Of a stretch of 31,737 nt of DNA, positions 29,001 to 30,025 are shown in pieces. This DNA comes from an uncultured Clostridia bacterium. Its GTDB lineage: Bacteria > Bacillota > Clostridia > Christensenellales > CAG-917. A program made the translations under genes and the position numbers. Every line of letters begins with the position of its first letter. The stretch's first letter is position 1. The stretch lies in assembly GCA_947589635.1 (NCBI GenBank), contig CANQCC010000005.1, positions 1-31,737 on the forward strand, in the 5' to 3' direction. The notes under the pieces are model-generated. The model ran no database searches and was not told where the DNA came from. It saw only the letters and a list, made by a program, of their open reading frames with translations.

Positions 29001-29632
29001 ACAAGATCGGTAATTCCAAGCGATTGCAAGGCCGTGGAAAGCTTGCCCACAAGATATGCGCCGTCAATGTTCTCCGTGTAAAGGATGTGCACGCCGGAAT
29101 CCTTCTTGAGGCCTCTCAAGTCCGCAACAAGCTTGCCCTCGTATATGTAAGTGCCGACAAGCAGTTTGCCCTCGCCGTTTGCGGCAAGTTCGGAAATTTC
29201 GGACTCCGTCTTACCCTCTATCTCGGACTTCATGAACTGCCTGAGCTCGATAAGCATCTCGCTATTGTCTTTGCGAGTGTCGGGCGAATCCAGGTCTATG
29301 TCCGCGGCGATCCTCATCACGGCGACGCTTTCGTAAGCGTCTTTCGCGTATCCGAGGATAAAGCTTGTGTCAAGTCTGACATACCTTGCGTTATTGCCTG
29401 CGTCCGCCGCCTTGAAGGCCGCGTCCTTAAGCAATGACCACGCCTGTCGGGAGCTTATCAGGTTTTCGTCGTCTATCGCAGGAGGATTGTCCTCGCCTCC
29501 CGGAGTGGGCGGCAATATCTGCGACGGAATGTCTGCCGGCGGTGTAGTCTGCGTATTGCACGCGGCAAGGCACGCCGTCATCATAACGACAAGCACCAGC
29601 AGCAGCACAATCGCCAATCTGTGTTTTCTCAT
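2036..29632 (-). CDS. Giant (9198-residue) surface lipoprotein with repeated amphipathic beta modules and Ig-like repeats
   Basis: I do not recognise this protein as a named family. It starts with a lipoprotein signal peptide: basic MRKHR, a hydrophobic core, and LAAC with Cys25. A Pro-rich tether (about 26-55) follows. Residues ~56-6690 hold repeated modules of alternating hydrophobic strands (for example LYLDLSGL, LYLTLDI) and short Leu-rich helices. Each module carries a disordered acidic/Ala linker. Residues ~6690-6725 are strongly hydrophobic. Residues ~6735-9198 are Ig-like repeats with W-D hallmarks such as VTWDFSG and AYVG. Tyr-rich inserts occur in both halves. I count only about nine cysteines after the lipobox. 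There is no LPxTG, cell-wall-binding domain or C-terminal membrane segment, and I see no catalytic motif. The start is secure: AGGAGG (29638-29643) lies 5 nt before the ATG, behind a consensus promoter. The gene stands alone in its transcription unit. It is probably anchored on the outer face of the membrane and extends far beyond it. A giant adhesin or scaffold, or a hydrophobic-groove protein, are the two readings I can offer. Coding status is certain; function is not. Confidence 0.95.
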   Translation of the reverse strand: MRKHRLAIVLLLVLVVMMTACLAACNTQTTPPADIPSQILPPTPGGEDNPPAIDDENLISSRQAWSLLKDAAFKAADAGNNARYVRLDTSFILGYAKDAYESVAVMRIAADIDLDSPDTRKDNSEMLIELRQFMKSEIEGKTESEISELAANGEGKLLVGTYIYEGKLVADLRGLKKDSGVHILYTENIDGAYLVGKLSTALQSLGITDLVFNKLFGYNIDGLLQSLLNMSLVDLTIEDVLVNFILGASNSRYVDLGNGRKTIEIPCDLSLIAGVLFPALQNLLTEDITGLVQKVTGLDLGKLSALSGIALYINAEIRDEKLAGVGLDIDVNFNTAGLPSTFLEKYGAFQSEVGIKLAMSRANFSSEPDLDVVNMLKNRPEEPDQLNSATNFYDKVENIGTNYSIFTIDGSVELAVDIKNKTITPNSFIGSFGTLLSNLLTNAFKDNQALYNSLQTLFDKEIQFTEGKIILTIVIQAEINTKDSTQTKMLLEVRGNEATRLGVYYRGDVLQEGGKNGSNRNGLVFIDASGVLGDENTKFSIPDININQIIENAADSVLQKLLELVNGSAAASEIYNQAVAGADIARIHTGMTSEEESDFDVLSFINQILDHIELKKNGDIFNITGLKVTLAEEILDTIFGLVLTGDNAGGKIPLVKDPAPTIEYKNEGVGKKKSITLGNIVLDVQSPPAEAGEEGLYSAIAGVGVGINLQFGSITNIDYFNSKLNSLTDVDSLGTTKSWLPLLKDGTIDSKMLHISAGTALNLNIETLRSRLAQVEAGIAQAVGSYDALLLKILVELGTISTNLRIELDADIDLTALDLSAEQIALPPIATILGNSAIKLVIRNVNTDDELISVILQGGYVYLDTKDLKSIKINKLKLNLMDILVSDAASEGSESSDEALTSADGDDSLDITKVLSLIAGMITTIDVNQNSISVAFAANVIDAFLSSLLGDRDIKFEFDNSDTSGGIRLDFADGLNLSKTTIGVFLSVGNSLAMDLSIDGLHAGLHDTASNYLKDGEDALYTDVVANPYVALGLALGVQFETLQGTSVFGFGHRGTHYYDPVDDQFKEAPKDYEGQLYYYDKDRQTYLPEDYSTMELAFDDNMQINYELRLSASLDLTPLVAFLLDESDLQTAHNTSELALELIGSKGATADGLLESEVLIGLYYTGGSLYLDLSRFGFNKITVDLDLLGLIINLLAKDTAITVNSGAQGESEALVAEGAQDGEAVAKRQLLLELVATLSSTDLYLEFTQGLVEVLFELTGISTADITAWLDVAWEEVENSDGKKFNKGITLHADVLDENNNRTLDMDIYATDLKIDAGGTTLQPAKVMHIVRGDDGATVESEIDLQEYLGKDSVNYDSATLFNSSGDLIIPDVFAELKGDLNIGTEAGATSMTLGNWITQVMGALGSDVSPAVTSMLQQLILSINSPVLVEQYVGFRIALKARFNPLVSLDVTPNVRFDALEVGADYANYAEIYVLNKFVRIEKDDIGAYEGDLFIKNKDGYFEYISKDAATKQTDNVFVYDKTAEGLVYQQLTKDTAAKLRVADPEVVIYVKHYIESGISLKQVKLAKDEKLASGDYYYKAEDGTFYMVNVKTGAGGNENQFEIGNLYEKASILDLDYLLSHADLSIELYNTSIGEIDRLGAEGNTEEIKQSTIIALRLVYAGEASGAAVSTLYLDLSNDFHLAISNLNLPTVMDTLLTPGGSDEASAAAEIALAGTAEDAQGDENEDNTPAGGMLGGVFSAIGGIVSALNVGIEGARINFASALVATLLNMLLSTNIQPDMFAQLNPDQSYLSFSWLYKLSLQLQIDPVKLGIELSEINLGIGADYEVLPSYFDSTVYTGIDNLDNISLLANIDASLVLNKQEDDIKIQDIIDLINNKLNYDLRMALKLEDDITYKFGIKLGANLTLNDPASTAVGVIVTVNNEDLIGIYINGSTIMIDLGQLTQPFYIENTNVADLLCTTIRDLLGKVGNGSEGEDALVAAEEEEIEPNLDRTLTAVLNVASGRLSLVVSETLFVALIQALTDDGKTPETGTKPDDGKEQVDIVELLDRLKLDLSLTVNIDLQPKLALSIDVTSNLLDLSVNISDLDVATGTNPEINKIYNTVKEMVNVRDKKDYVEDLNGTYVRLTHKETGEYLYILKSDYNAHTGYEEDEYELSSADEGKLFVQKNHFAKRQDTSYIQAGISLYVDYSTSATYTYIADRRVLDAYKDSERFSYNSDGRFVQDKDGSFVRDGFTFDNLLELVLGMDSVKEALQGIILPEILLSVKDGQFDAGLDDSNLEHNLYMLLETFGLNVLLDNKMYDGFKLDIMAQLDVKSLFPARTEKNPGKEDSIYPGWDGTWENLSIDAIKSLKFDVGTILQALQLSVVIDFTYEDGDASTAKIGLYLMKGRLYLDLGGIGGPRISIMLFDLLDRLGIDLGLGADDALEAAGEDNASGGLGDLFTTENIVEALDLLVKSVLVTGRTWPTSGKFNMLDALKLYFNATAFNDILTKLFTKLVGPMVVDSPDNLIDDSISGLFVRPFDNSYGENQRFTIDLMLALLNKDNPDHYVPSELLGKDQPKDEFIIDVKLGLDLMLNLISDSNVEDLLDDDEAMNFVNLDDFIDNLLSIINGFYGESYVPQEKEDIVAGGIYYGFNEAANGGYIEKTGLMRAINKDKNGEEENLTAGTKRYDRIFVTALDGGNLYQVTYAEAAGGEYVYDPAEDFYYKATDRPDLKGARYSRTDTPLPYTTSTYTLYAKQGVPVYEDQVINLSLSGLAYFNSSGIEDYDIGGLVNQMPMLDDMIIMLAAQSQFNGGVGLRIAVSVDLAALDLRGLLRDGVLGHFIDNSDLSTLELKLEFVEIKDGSFATYENGVPKVLGGVYLSDGILYLDASGLGSNTQQYSRIDDFITVLRKLKGYLEQIKNNGLGSLFNGASADALSADDGEFDDATAENMRNALVYLVYSDTAFQIRLTQVLISTLFSFIFPTLGNVDDVFDLMEVSLGLEHGQNVYGLIENLPEEEKTKFTAEDGIYKDFRYSYAEEVTYDEYTTAYDYYAAKISEEGAPDEYIFLDKEYTELYTASRPEDGGDVVYSLSTDAYSPDKEFYVFSSEYSAYYKIAFVTKAREINSVTNLYGQLPDGSYVSLRQHKLYVKVGDDYKVTTMYLNDVDHALSSYVLINGVYQTVTQLAERKYGYYKDPNGKYYRTINSYTAINKMWVGLDITTGVLSMGMKFGELELGVGADVSLLPEYIRDQKTHSFTVNHVEYGYTAAEFEKYREQLIAENTINNFDRPVNPFTDTIVTLGFSVELALGINEGKLDFGALLTPIVGNLVGIDLEMPSTSRGSSEAHFRLDLNMILDLADIDASELKMEIVSVSETGYEPLVLGLYYVNQTIYLDASEIFNLPKMSISDMPLTKIVQALGQLLGSTSNGASLFTAGGYGTDSDEDALVADGTNSDGNGSVDISDKNLGLAILFNEKLLTIMIGDMLFDVIINMFPDSVTESLGFTLRELFYEEINGSLQLQLDVRDGIDLEAKASLGLEGSRFNQAAVSSGPDKLYAEMTAEEQVVATDIENGTANYYVFRQDNNGGYIKPEGGNYFRAIKSNETEIPAAARYARYKVAYQTFKGLYLYQLLESSADGVENPSTEDIKIEEGEIIYKLVPGATANEAYTNDGGAYDMQMDLLLAVRDLDLEFTNYKDYTLSGDDLDDYTDFGDLDHITINETVNIGTLFKSGENGEIDLTEVLLYFLPNLEGEDILKIMAQADDGGDVAREIRLLMQGEVQTMALINYLRANPDFSIGNQDGDMTLSDIIDLIKRLLSSDATEGGLGGMMGLLDDIASFINLKLVVQTRGRGETEYHDFVGIYMATGDFTLLSEENGELDPEDENYVKPEDRYDNYYEAKFGKYYRNDDGTYAPIEDLDSFAGKRYTYDSSYYYPNPDGKFKRSMGGVYIDLSYFNMPSIYVNSALIRDLFEGLFGSDDDKGSEAMAAAEVTMQTADEDASSSADKLFPLLKDDVVTGYIRMFVDSLMISNRFVRILLQPDIINRVLQLLMDEDSAITFSDPFVNASSLTLFTDGTLSTYVDYDSFIAQKAAEYQDALSDTAKRLEIKSEVEALLNTSNTRFAIEKVEKGIGTYYIDENTGAYILRTDLVKSDRDAMDKAVMEGSAYYYNVNSVTTYIRLRSDNGLLSNNFVEYARANRGQLARAEADTVLAGMFINAPRLYVASTKDEEVDEKVTIYDDLHNEVAWYKPMTDLYCVDLLEERNPFLQLDLYLWNDLISLAIDFPEFGAIQFNYQSGDSEAANALAVPSEYWYIDDVREYYSSEDKESDGAYKWIEDYYTVKDGEDQATFDPEKYNDNPRYYEYQNEYYPINSETLYLMTVNEEDGRAEYKRAADSVAALPDYLVDIITNNTQYYVYVGTTYAQLQRVYMYRHNNYTAKSKRAVKEDEIAYYSEHPDEYSVRVRQRTSIPQPDFNDEKYDGYAYKDYIHVDEIFALSLALQGSLYLNAGKIFFVYSDYEQVYKSMHPLEDSVDVAAYKDYAYKKFHGDYVKLSADEIAQLVAGTYDKTNLYVWMNPTTGGDDEFYQLSEQLGNVIGGIVGSLSGVFEVDHNETLVLYFSIRLNLSFEISIMPLKLIVRDLDVAIDVWGEQNDKISNPGTEEFDDRYVDEDTRKNYSEEQLLDGSLTHFIGLYYNNDVDTGMAGLYVDFEWLLGEEGKFYVDLREYTLEELVNDKVGGLIGGTSSDALVAAAPEDYYHDGQKADETSLYINIFTGAFAVNVTSGLLSALIGELSPGSTIGSILPNLKIYVKQNLNPYDLTIGALLFNDEGTKPMLDLGLKIEGLNGKDNSSSISFGLDSDLRASQVGSKDIFYYANFYAGDFGTYGKNFDAKDYIKLEKQYYASEDGAYKKLEDGGYALAEEGYDGQKYAYHEFYYVGEGNGAYKLGADGYITSAEGAGGDYAPYNGPKQRYVKTDTQMTPIVSERRWAFGSPYKNNTYTDVVWTINDGKTVQLGSVLGLKSNLYREIVGTKAFKEYTGVLIIYKRNDAKTAIEVSKYDLLGFTQEQGSLQYVSYDELDAFIKDGMSAAIEAHTRYLSDALAREIPNKLKELLASKNTFTTSDGKTYIAVDFDGDNVTSMDEADYILPELPAYKNVQNFTNFSKALDLDISKVLDDKVEFNINSLFENMGSVEVGATLTIEMRLDDIINWTYQMRNFIGSDIADYLMFMVTSLTTNDPALNPGGETDPNKPFRSTIGFDIDLKAKLSVGSLINYMSKGGTILGALSGAEVYLEVAYNTNFHGNEVAKVYMYANIDDKGCLNLKVDFSEFGRIVGLGDFFSYGAIDSFDLTSLMGDGSTAFAGALVSADGDAAAPGDDVNTGILPESIFGIINAIIGKLRVANDYLLIGMNENLLADLISMLVDSDNEVLSEVVGFLPKLQVNKGAEASGITLNLYGEHPSLDLDFGFMAGQEYFMTVDDYNAEYGKNGSRLTPAQGEKAKDMPTTTEDLRNYYHYNEDTGTYTLHTEDCDISEGEHYVLVMSDEYALKSYAYPDWAGDTYNFDPAKYINGEDGAFTLAEGGSGDYIKLGDFYIGVHIKDLYGRVGKPFSMPESTIYKRIGDSMGLEDVAGVKTEDDGSSYLVDSKGEYVMQGGKKVGNPFVTMQRANLTLAMSLDISLYGAGKPGSNVVDLSEMLDLILGLLAPSDEAEEGGGIGGALSGSMLQLRITNALGRDDGVYMTLDIRAHIDVASNTLEVYLGIVRHPADGVNETIIAIAISDDSLYLDLSGLLGDAAKISIGNIGMEAIFAAVVAKLGSSVGDLLAGMTNGSSAEDALTSAKAEVTQLEQLRRDFAYLLIAVTPQKLLLQLNIEIINAIYKKIKQIRGEDFSQNLLPDDLGDLLISADATQSGAAKFSINLKMGETLYLALDMNPIDATKQFGSGAIFRNISADDTTDKKARNWYVNLTDGFTSLGDLDLSDMLVGAIDGGGLNADIDAIMAKLNWPTISLDLAMDLTLTGNSATSTYSSDATSSYATSFMGWAEDLLGTLLDGTSILGTYEAIKDEAEFNEYKGKKYELTSDGEYKQVYEYAEGKTYYKFVPTSMALLLPNGTLTLSLSLQAEINLLSIIVNGIGGILNSDLVITLSAGAPVNKQIAKIYYLGSSQIDSSGNIQYHDPTTSGSNKIFNDAIYLDLSELGLGKIKFQGLSGLLGAKPYSQTASTSEVAVANDAAYAQQQRELKASATSADGNAAAGNDTTGALYLTLDIENGRLAVNVDKSMISMLIGSLFEGLGVDMPPIQSLSLAIMTNNKGIQSISVESILDEHSTSLGIDINTFKLGMIEGGSSSSAGLFNVQDLINEVSTGYAGLTLSNTSGTSALIQNVLDGLNANLVLSVRSHTWDVTYSDVGNVKPYAVANLVTSDIRLTTQKKNEKGMNSKVGDGLHIVAGLQKLKADDSRLNNDASVQVVFAANNLWLSDQGFNLGGSFASWLVERIAPLDLGGMINKDTGKLLSLVSGEDGDNATYAYPSASSLQQDNTTGAWSYTPDMTGLVQKLEVGLFDATTTNYRPYGYDMSAFGENGRSKLRLSITLNKDPFNELLIMVYTVLLNLMKDTIDGISEPFFINATLAFNNEDWGFAGSTTRGGFTTSALLPNGTSPKANGYNSDTEGISSGQITAIMNNLKDLCGPEHTTDERINFLEPFVRSIPVTLLKWLLKTVQFAGSAVWGLAVGLGTVASSALSDISELIAGILPIPFATGSIDPNINIYIDINPLETEYGLTSDYSMRPGIQAIEVMVNGQKRDSSAEGMTYNAAKETTLFEGNKTDAKPKVFYRKDSGGADTGTTTNINSAWDFWMLRINPRGITTDGAGSTDDMLSFDSADSASKISDQDQVLPPTRIDITDPARRYGQLVYSSTSRNKEVELTDATFFDSTLFPQLANAQIGIGAGGSPSYVSGSPSAEGTHIVWDASSVNYIPPANVKTNKWLAGYVYGYVLNVVMYKIPVYVTNAMSVSTEENGLQAWEKGSGWTTKSLDIDVDSTGGKYNATLPDLVKMTFNGKNVTPSSITLGTYLTDEDGNMLYALKKSGSSYETVPDTYTGTDVVVNGATRYKRYPAYKAACTEGSTTTIAGVKYYILDTNKLPTGKDFPAGTISWDYEDFTYDWDTTSIDVGYSYQWGLSDTAHGTANIKVAAYAINHITDIGNTNNSLANGESAKQWAGFTLSGIKKKGDQLVINIDPMQLTADSKELATFITTNFTQAAGVFEDGSRNGKTFDFAGKYNLTWDLAALEAQLARLKDANGSTQFYMGFDVKVTAYVGADRFKPVPIEESTGALGVERTYGFVGDGAPDENGYLGNAITVRIVMNDYRVDKVTTKVTFDPYKADMITSDNLFDANDSITDANDSITIVDHNGVSRTVTYRPDLKENNPLKVEAPLFYNSRTGGYVDAVNVGLNGVRLTKDDLTYNGYANSLTRPIYAKLTIGTDYSGTQVIYVPIEVAKVETGDISITIPHVDTFNPVWMYDHETIEITYNVGSKEVKHEVTPDWTTLRLFSDRNREKEIKYLWQANSNTVTAYVDAKAYVGKTAVGQVKDGNGNMVPQTFPLTLSVDMMDLDIEAGLKFYDASKGEATETTAYTLDDYEVDSLDYVTAPNNFFVPRNANNLFGDLSKPGVVKVLVTPKKGSVKLPSRDRGYYYDESTGKYEMTSPDKATHKQENGEYIDLYAPFITYVYMWDISSLGNPTVDGLNKYVTAYVGDKTFNVNVKMPSYVPQAGKTNNKNGTTYSSGRIGGSAATGDILTLEYDVYEAWGLPNTATEVKVGASSDNARPIGNQDITWPNANQPTSGEVKKSDDEKVFYIEREYRLYDGKSIAATYKARINLTHYGDTDIEDIDLVGKQETYYPLVNKFTFPTQATVKFSGVESTQTVAVQWRNSAQPTSDEIKAGEFKRTFYVMIGSGDGTKTFEREETFKLYNDITIDGFGGTALEGITYTLDSAKFFGGLPKSATVHVHDHTVTASISYNADYQAGESAVTITPTVTVSANSQSVGINSSIIINRNSIERIQDSENGITFGPLTSFGEQIGTTGIYNLKASGSKMTIVAADGTTADVTVTYDLPKALGYDSLEKMYEGIASHFGSSVEVDVTYTYPGGSGNITETGKVRINIADSTIFDIQDYRWRSIVVDTFITKNASDYPVELGVNIYFNGAMQTRTALFDWSGVNALINENRSNRNFMVAANIAVKHSSGRYFLYSEVAGQYGLPANISTAEGMKQLTDAFAKYGLSFKGLLFGRYMEKSDFEAYAKKLKGNDWNWSNCVTKYGLKAVPTFCYMTKQYINVPVTVLNREVTAAEFEFEVGTQRLYTDTTDYSAPVQAYVSYENGKRPENGRYFEVTYTRSGLPTAITYFNRFAYRIGADEAYLPKRIRMTFADGNSALYTVTFESLPDINAVLTSTSAYNSSENGVNTKLIVWSGEANVSTRIMEIPIDIIVRSSALSLTNSDLAYDEMSYGEYKYTFDNVYDKDDNPFTHTYDDKVNYYVGGQFISAQSYWNDGRNTTDGVTSYRDEWLKRHTNYLVLGDETFNTTQNGVLTEGENGLTSGVFFYVPTANGRNYVRYKDPVTYDGSAGTYKTEDGQDVYIFIYLIKHVLDVEWDLKALSYDYEGGLKYISATLSDSSVNNNFTQQVSVPIEIATGKIDDEKPVTLVTNGDDSMLMWEYNNKDLGAFVIDLLAKDSSGAYINWLARTGGTVSAENRYSYDKSEATYKQDAYGVYGKKGNSYYKLNDEELGYYRYLPKELKVTTVAGNDIAVPVTWDFSGVTVSVKGGKYVLRAYINANGEYDHDNNLLGTPSVKFTLYVINRTPIVITTSITTTGYIAYNGSTYTLPTSYINAYGTNNVPTEKDELKIKTYAPTIDKETGKQTTELDATELTFSKEAGTLAYSYAKYRPDYQGGVTYVTANFTAGDNTLSYDMPYLVQRKVANKIVSKDTKIPYTSEVENSTATTPFDINPFYRFGLKPATSYTVTFNTYTPAKRTLNSLSELAWSESPSSTSVSSTFNYVILAMPAITYSLDTNGVTLSQDDPKATIQLGSQERITISLSYKKDAALESAIKAGFKSAIGAAITSGSKTLPSYVDITVGDGTVQVSVAYYGTVTVQDTVGSQFRFSTTLSSASDKIWLPTYGDRRVTFGLTAYAAIVDSGGKVLATETNGTPSGLTSIGVQL
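2039..9430 (-). repeat. Ig-like repeat half of the giant protein (residues ~6735-9198)
   Basis: About a dozen degenerate beta-sandwich-like units follow one another. A unit typically shows a start like FDPYKAD or FNPVW, then a strand, then [VIL]-x-W-D (IVWDASS, ISWDYED, LTWDLAA, VEWDLKA, VTWDFSG) or a W variant, and finally a strand such as VTAYVG or YVLRAYI before a V-x-I-x-V strand. Bacterial Ig-like domains of surface proteins have this layout, but I cannot assign a numbered Big family. Two neighbouring units near residues 7817 and 7907 are clearly related to each other, sharing QPTS[GD]E[VI] after the Trp and a later FYI/FYV. No membrane anchor or sorting signal closes the protein, which ends SIGVQL. 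Confidence 0.7.
7470..7511 (-). repeat. Perfect 21-bp in-frame tandem duplication
   Basis: Bases 7470-7490 are repeated exactly at 7491-7511. The duplication encodes DANDSIT twice in a row inside the Ig-like half. Because the copies are identical at the DNA level while all larger repeats have diverged, this is a recent slippage event and may vary in length between strains. Confidence 0.95.
9458..9563 (-). other. Hydrophobic segment joining the two halves of the giant protein
   Basis: Around residues 6690-6725 the sequence turns strongly hydrophobic and Gly/Ala-rich (TLLKWLLK, then VWGLAVGLGTVASSAL and IAGILPIP). It is the only stretch past the signal peptide that looks able to enter a membrane. 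It lies exactly between the amphipathic-beta half and the Ig-like half. It may be a membrane-inserting helix or hairpin, or a buried helix capping the repeat domain. Confidence 0.55.
12890..13267 (-). other. Tyr-rich insert in the giant protein (residues ~5456-5581)
   Basis: The module is interrupted by a polar, Tyr-, Asp- and Gly-rich stretch with hairpin-like motifs such as YHYNEDTGTYTL and FDPAKYINGEDGAF. It lacks the alternating hydrophobic pattern of the surrounding strands and looks like a separate surface-exposed insertion. Confidence 0.6.
14735..15070 (-). other. Tyr-rich insert in the giant protein (residues ~4855-4966)
   Basis: One of the densest examples: YYASEDGAYKKL, FYYVGEGNGAYKL and further G-x-Y turns follow each other within about 110 residues. 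The surrounding sequence resumes the amphipathic module afterwards. Confidence 0.6.
16205..16755 (-). other. Tyr-rich insert in the giant protein (residues ~4293-4477)
   Basis: A long polar stretch of about 185 residues with many Tyr, Glu and Asp residues (for example YWYIDDVREYY, RYYEYQNEYYPI, YYVYVGTTYAQL). With the neighbouring inserts near 15930-16140 and 16890-17430 it makes this module the longest in the protein. Confidence 0.6.
17848..18030 (-). other. Tyr-rich insert in the giant protein (residues ~3868-3929)
   Basis: About 60 residues with three clear copies of the turn motif: YYRNDDGTYAPI, KRYTYDSSYYY and YYPNPDGKFKR. It splits a GIYMATGDF strand from the hallmark strand GGVYIDLS, so it is inserted inside a module rather than between modules. 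Confidence 0.6.
18690..18955 (-). other. Tyr-rich insert in the giant protein (residues ~3560-3648)
   Basis: A polar stretch with YYVFRQDNNGGYIKP, GGNYFRAI and YARYKVAYQTF, flanked on both sides by amphipathic beta sequence. Confidence 0.55.
20035..20655 (-). other. Tyr-rich insert in the giant protein (residues ~2993-3200)
   Basis: The longest single insert, about 207 residues. It contains repeated short hairpin-like units such as GQLPDGSYVSL, LYVKVGDDYKV and YGYYKDPNGKYYR, and a very Tyr/Glu-rich first half. It ends where the amphipathic module resumes with VGLDITTGVLSMG. Confidence 0.6.
21380..21750 (-). other. Tyr-rich insert in the giant protein (residues ~2628-2751)
   Basis: A polar insert of about 120 residues with GGIYYGFNEAANGGYIEK, GGEYVYDPAEDFYYKA and TSTYTLYAKQG. 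The amphipathic module follows immediately with INLSLSGLAYF. Confidence 0.6.
22922..23282 (-). other. Tyr-rich insert in the giant protein (residues ~2117-2237)
   Basis: A polar insert of about 120 residues including DYVEDLNGTYVRL, TGEYLYILKSDY, FSYNSDGRFVQD and KDGSFVRDGF. The last two are near-tandem copies of the same short turn unit. Confidence 0.6.
24800..25225 (-). other. Tyr-rich insert in the giant protein (residues ~1470-1611)
   Basis: A polar insert of about 140 residues including LFIKNKDGYFEYI, NVFVYDKTAEGLVYQQL and YYYKAEDGTFYMV. The regular module resumes with a strand ending in LSIELYNTS. Confidence 0.6.
29558..29632 (-). other. Lipoprotein signal peptide and lipobox of the giant protein
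   Basis: Residues 1-25 show MRKHR, a run of Leu/Val/Ile/Met and the lipobox LAAC, with Cys25 the expected lipid-modified residue after cleavage by signal peptidase II. A second cysteine at position 21 (MTAC) is a less likely site. A Pro- and Thr-rich tether follows, as is usual for surface lipoproteins. Confidence 0.9.
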
Positions 29633-29648
29633 AATTCCCTCCTAACCC

Positions 29649-29671
29649 ACATACGCGTATAACGCGTGTGT
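29649..29671 (-). promoter_or_regulatory. Hairpin in the 5' leader of the giant gene
   Basis: Arms of 10 bp (29649-29658 and 29662-29671) with one mismatch enclose a 3-nt loop. Both arms contain ACGCGT, and a third ACGCGT lies at 29682-29687 near the expected transcription start. In the RNA the hairpin ends 5 nt before AGGAGG. It may protect the 5' end of this very long message, modulate translation, or at the DNA level form part of an operator. Confidence 0.6.
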
Positions 29672-29689
29672 AGATTATTATACGCGTCA

Positions 29690-29718
29690 ATTATACCGAC
29701 TTTTACTTCAAATGTCAA
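29690..29718 (-). promoter_or_regulatory. Perfect consensus promoter of the giant gene
   Basis: On the minus strand TTGACA (29713-29718), a 17-bp spacer and TATAAT (29690-29695) match the vegetative sigma consensus at all twelve positions with ideal spacing. The start of transcription should be near 29683, giving a leader of about 50 nt. The gene is probably well expressed unless repressed. Confidence 0.92.
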
Positions 29719-29990
29719 TAGCGGTCTTTTCTGCCAAATTAAGGAAAGCCGCCCCCATATATTGCCGCCCGCCCTTAAAACAGCCGCAATTTGTTGAGTT
29801 TTTATGCTCTTTTTAAGCTTTCGGGGCATTTCAGCCCTCAAAAAATTTTTTTTGCTTTTAATGTTAATTAAGTTTACCGGTAAAATTTTCCAATCGGTTA
29901 GATGCTCGGTTTTTCCCGTTTTTCGTAATTCTGAATCTCACTTTGAAAAAACCTTCCGAAAGTCGCGATTTTCAAACAACTGTTCGGCAT
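29719..29990. other. Intergenic region between divergent genes
   Basis: I see no gene here. It holds a run of A then T (29840-29853), an 8-bp AT palindrome TTAATTAA (29864-29871) and the perfect 12-bp palindrome TTTACCGGTAAA (29873-29884), which has the form of a dimeric regulator site. A small GGGC/GCCC inverted repeat lies near 29823-29837. No clear terminator is present. Confidence 0.5.
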
Positions 29991-30019
29991 TTGACAGTGC
30001 GCGGGAGGGGTGATATACT
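29991..30019 (+). promoter_or_regulatory. Promoter of the acyltransferase gene (leaderless)
   Basis: TTGACA (29991-29996), a 17-bp spacer and TATACT (30014-30019). The GTG start codon at 30026 lies exactly 6 nt past the -10 box, the same spacing as at the hydrolase gene, so the message likely starts at the start codon. Confidence 0.8.
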
Positions 30020-30025
30020 GTTTTC

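Larger units (their letters stand above)
9563..29467 (-). repeat. Amphipathic beta-module repeats of the giant protein (residues ~56-6690)
   Basis: Roughly fourteen to sixteen diverged modules share one order of parts. First comes a strand pair plus a Leu-rich helix (for example LGFSVELALGINEG then LLTPIVGNL). Next is a strand, a turn and the hallmark G[LV]YY-x(4)-[LI]YLD[LA]S, followed by an L-x-x-L helix. Then comes a disordered acidic/Ala linker, then a hydrophobic strand, a helix and an L-x-L-x-L strand (for example NLNPYDLTIGALL). The linkers centre near 26945, 25995, 24500, 23690, 22350, 20875, 19340, 17720, 15438, 13590, 12180 and 11005, so modules are about 270-760 residues, the longest being those with Tyr-rich inserts. 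The alternating pattern is typical of single-sheet, lipid-facing folds (LolA/LppX-like, TULIP, repeating beta-groove), but this fold assignment is inference. Confidence 0.7.

Noticed and set aside
2036..29632. Sortase-anchored or cell-wall-binding surface protein
   Set aside because: No LPxTG-like motif, hydrophobic C-terminal tail, SLH, LysM or choline-binding repeat is visible; the N-terminal lipobox is the only anchor.
29629..29841. 70-codon minus-strand frame ending at the start of the giant gene (ATGA overlap)
   Set aside because: The giant gene's consensus promoter and leader hairpin lie inside it, and its start has no convincing ribosome binding site.
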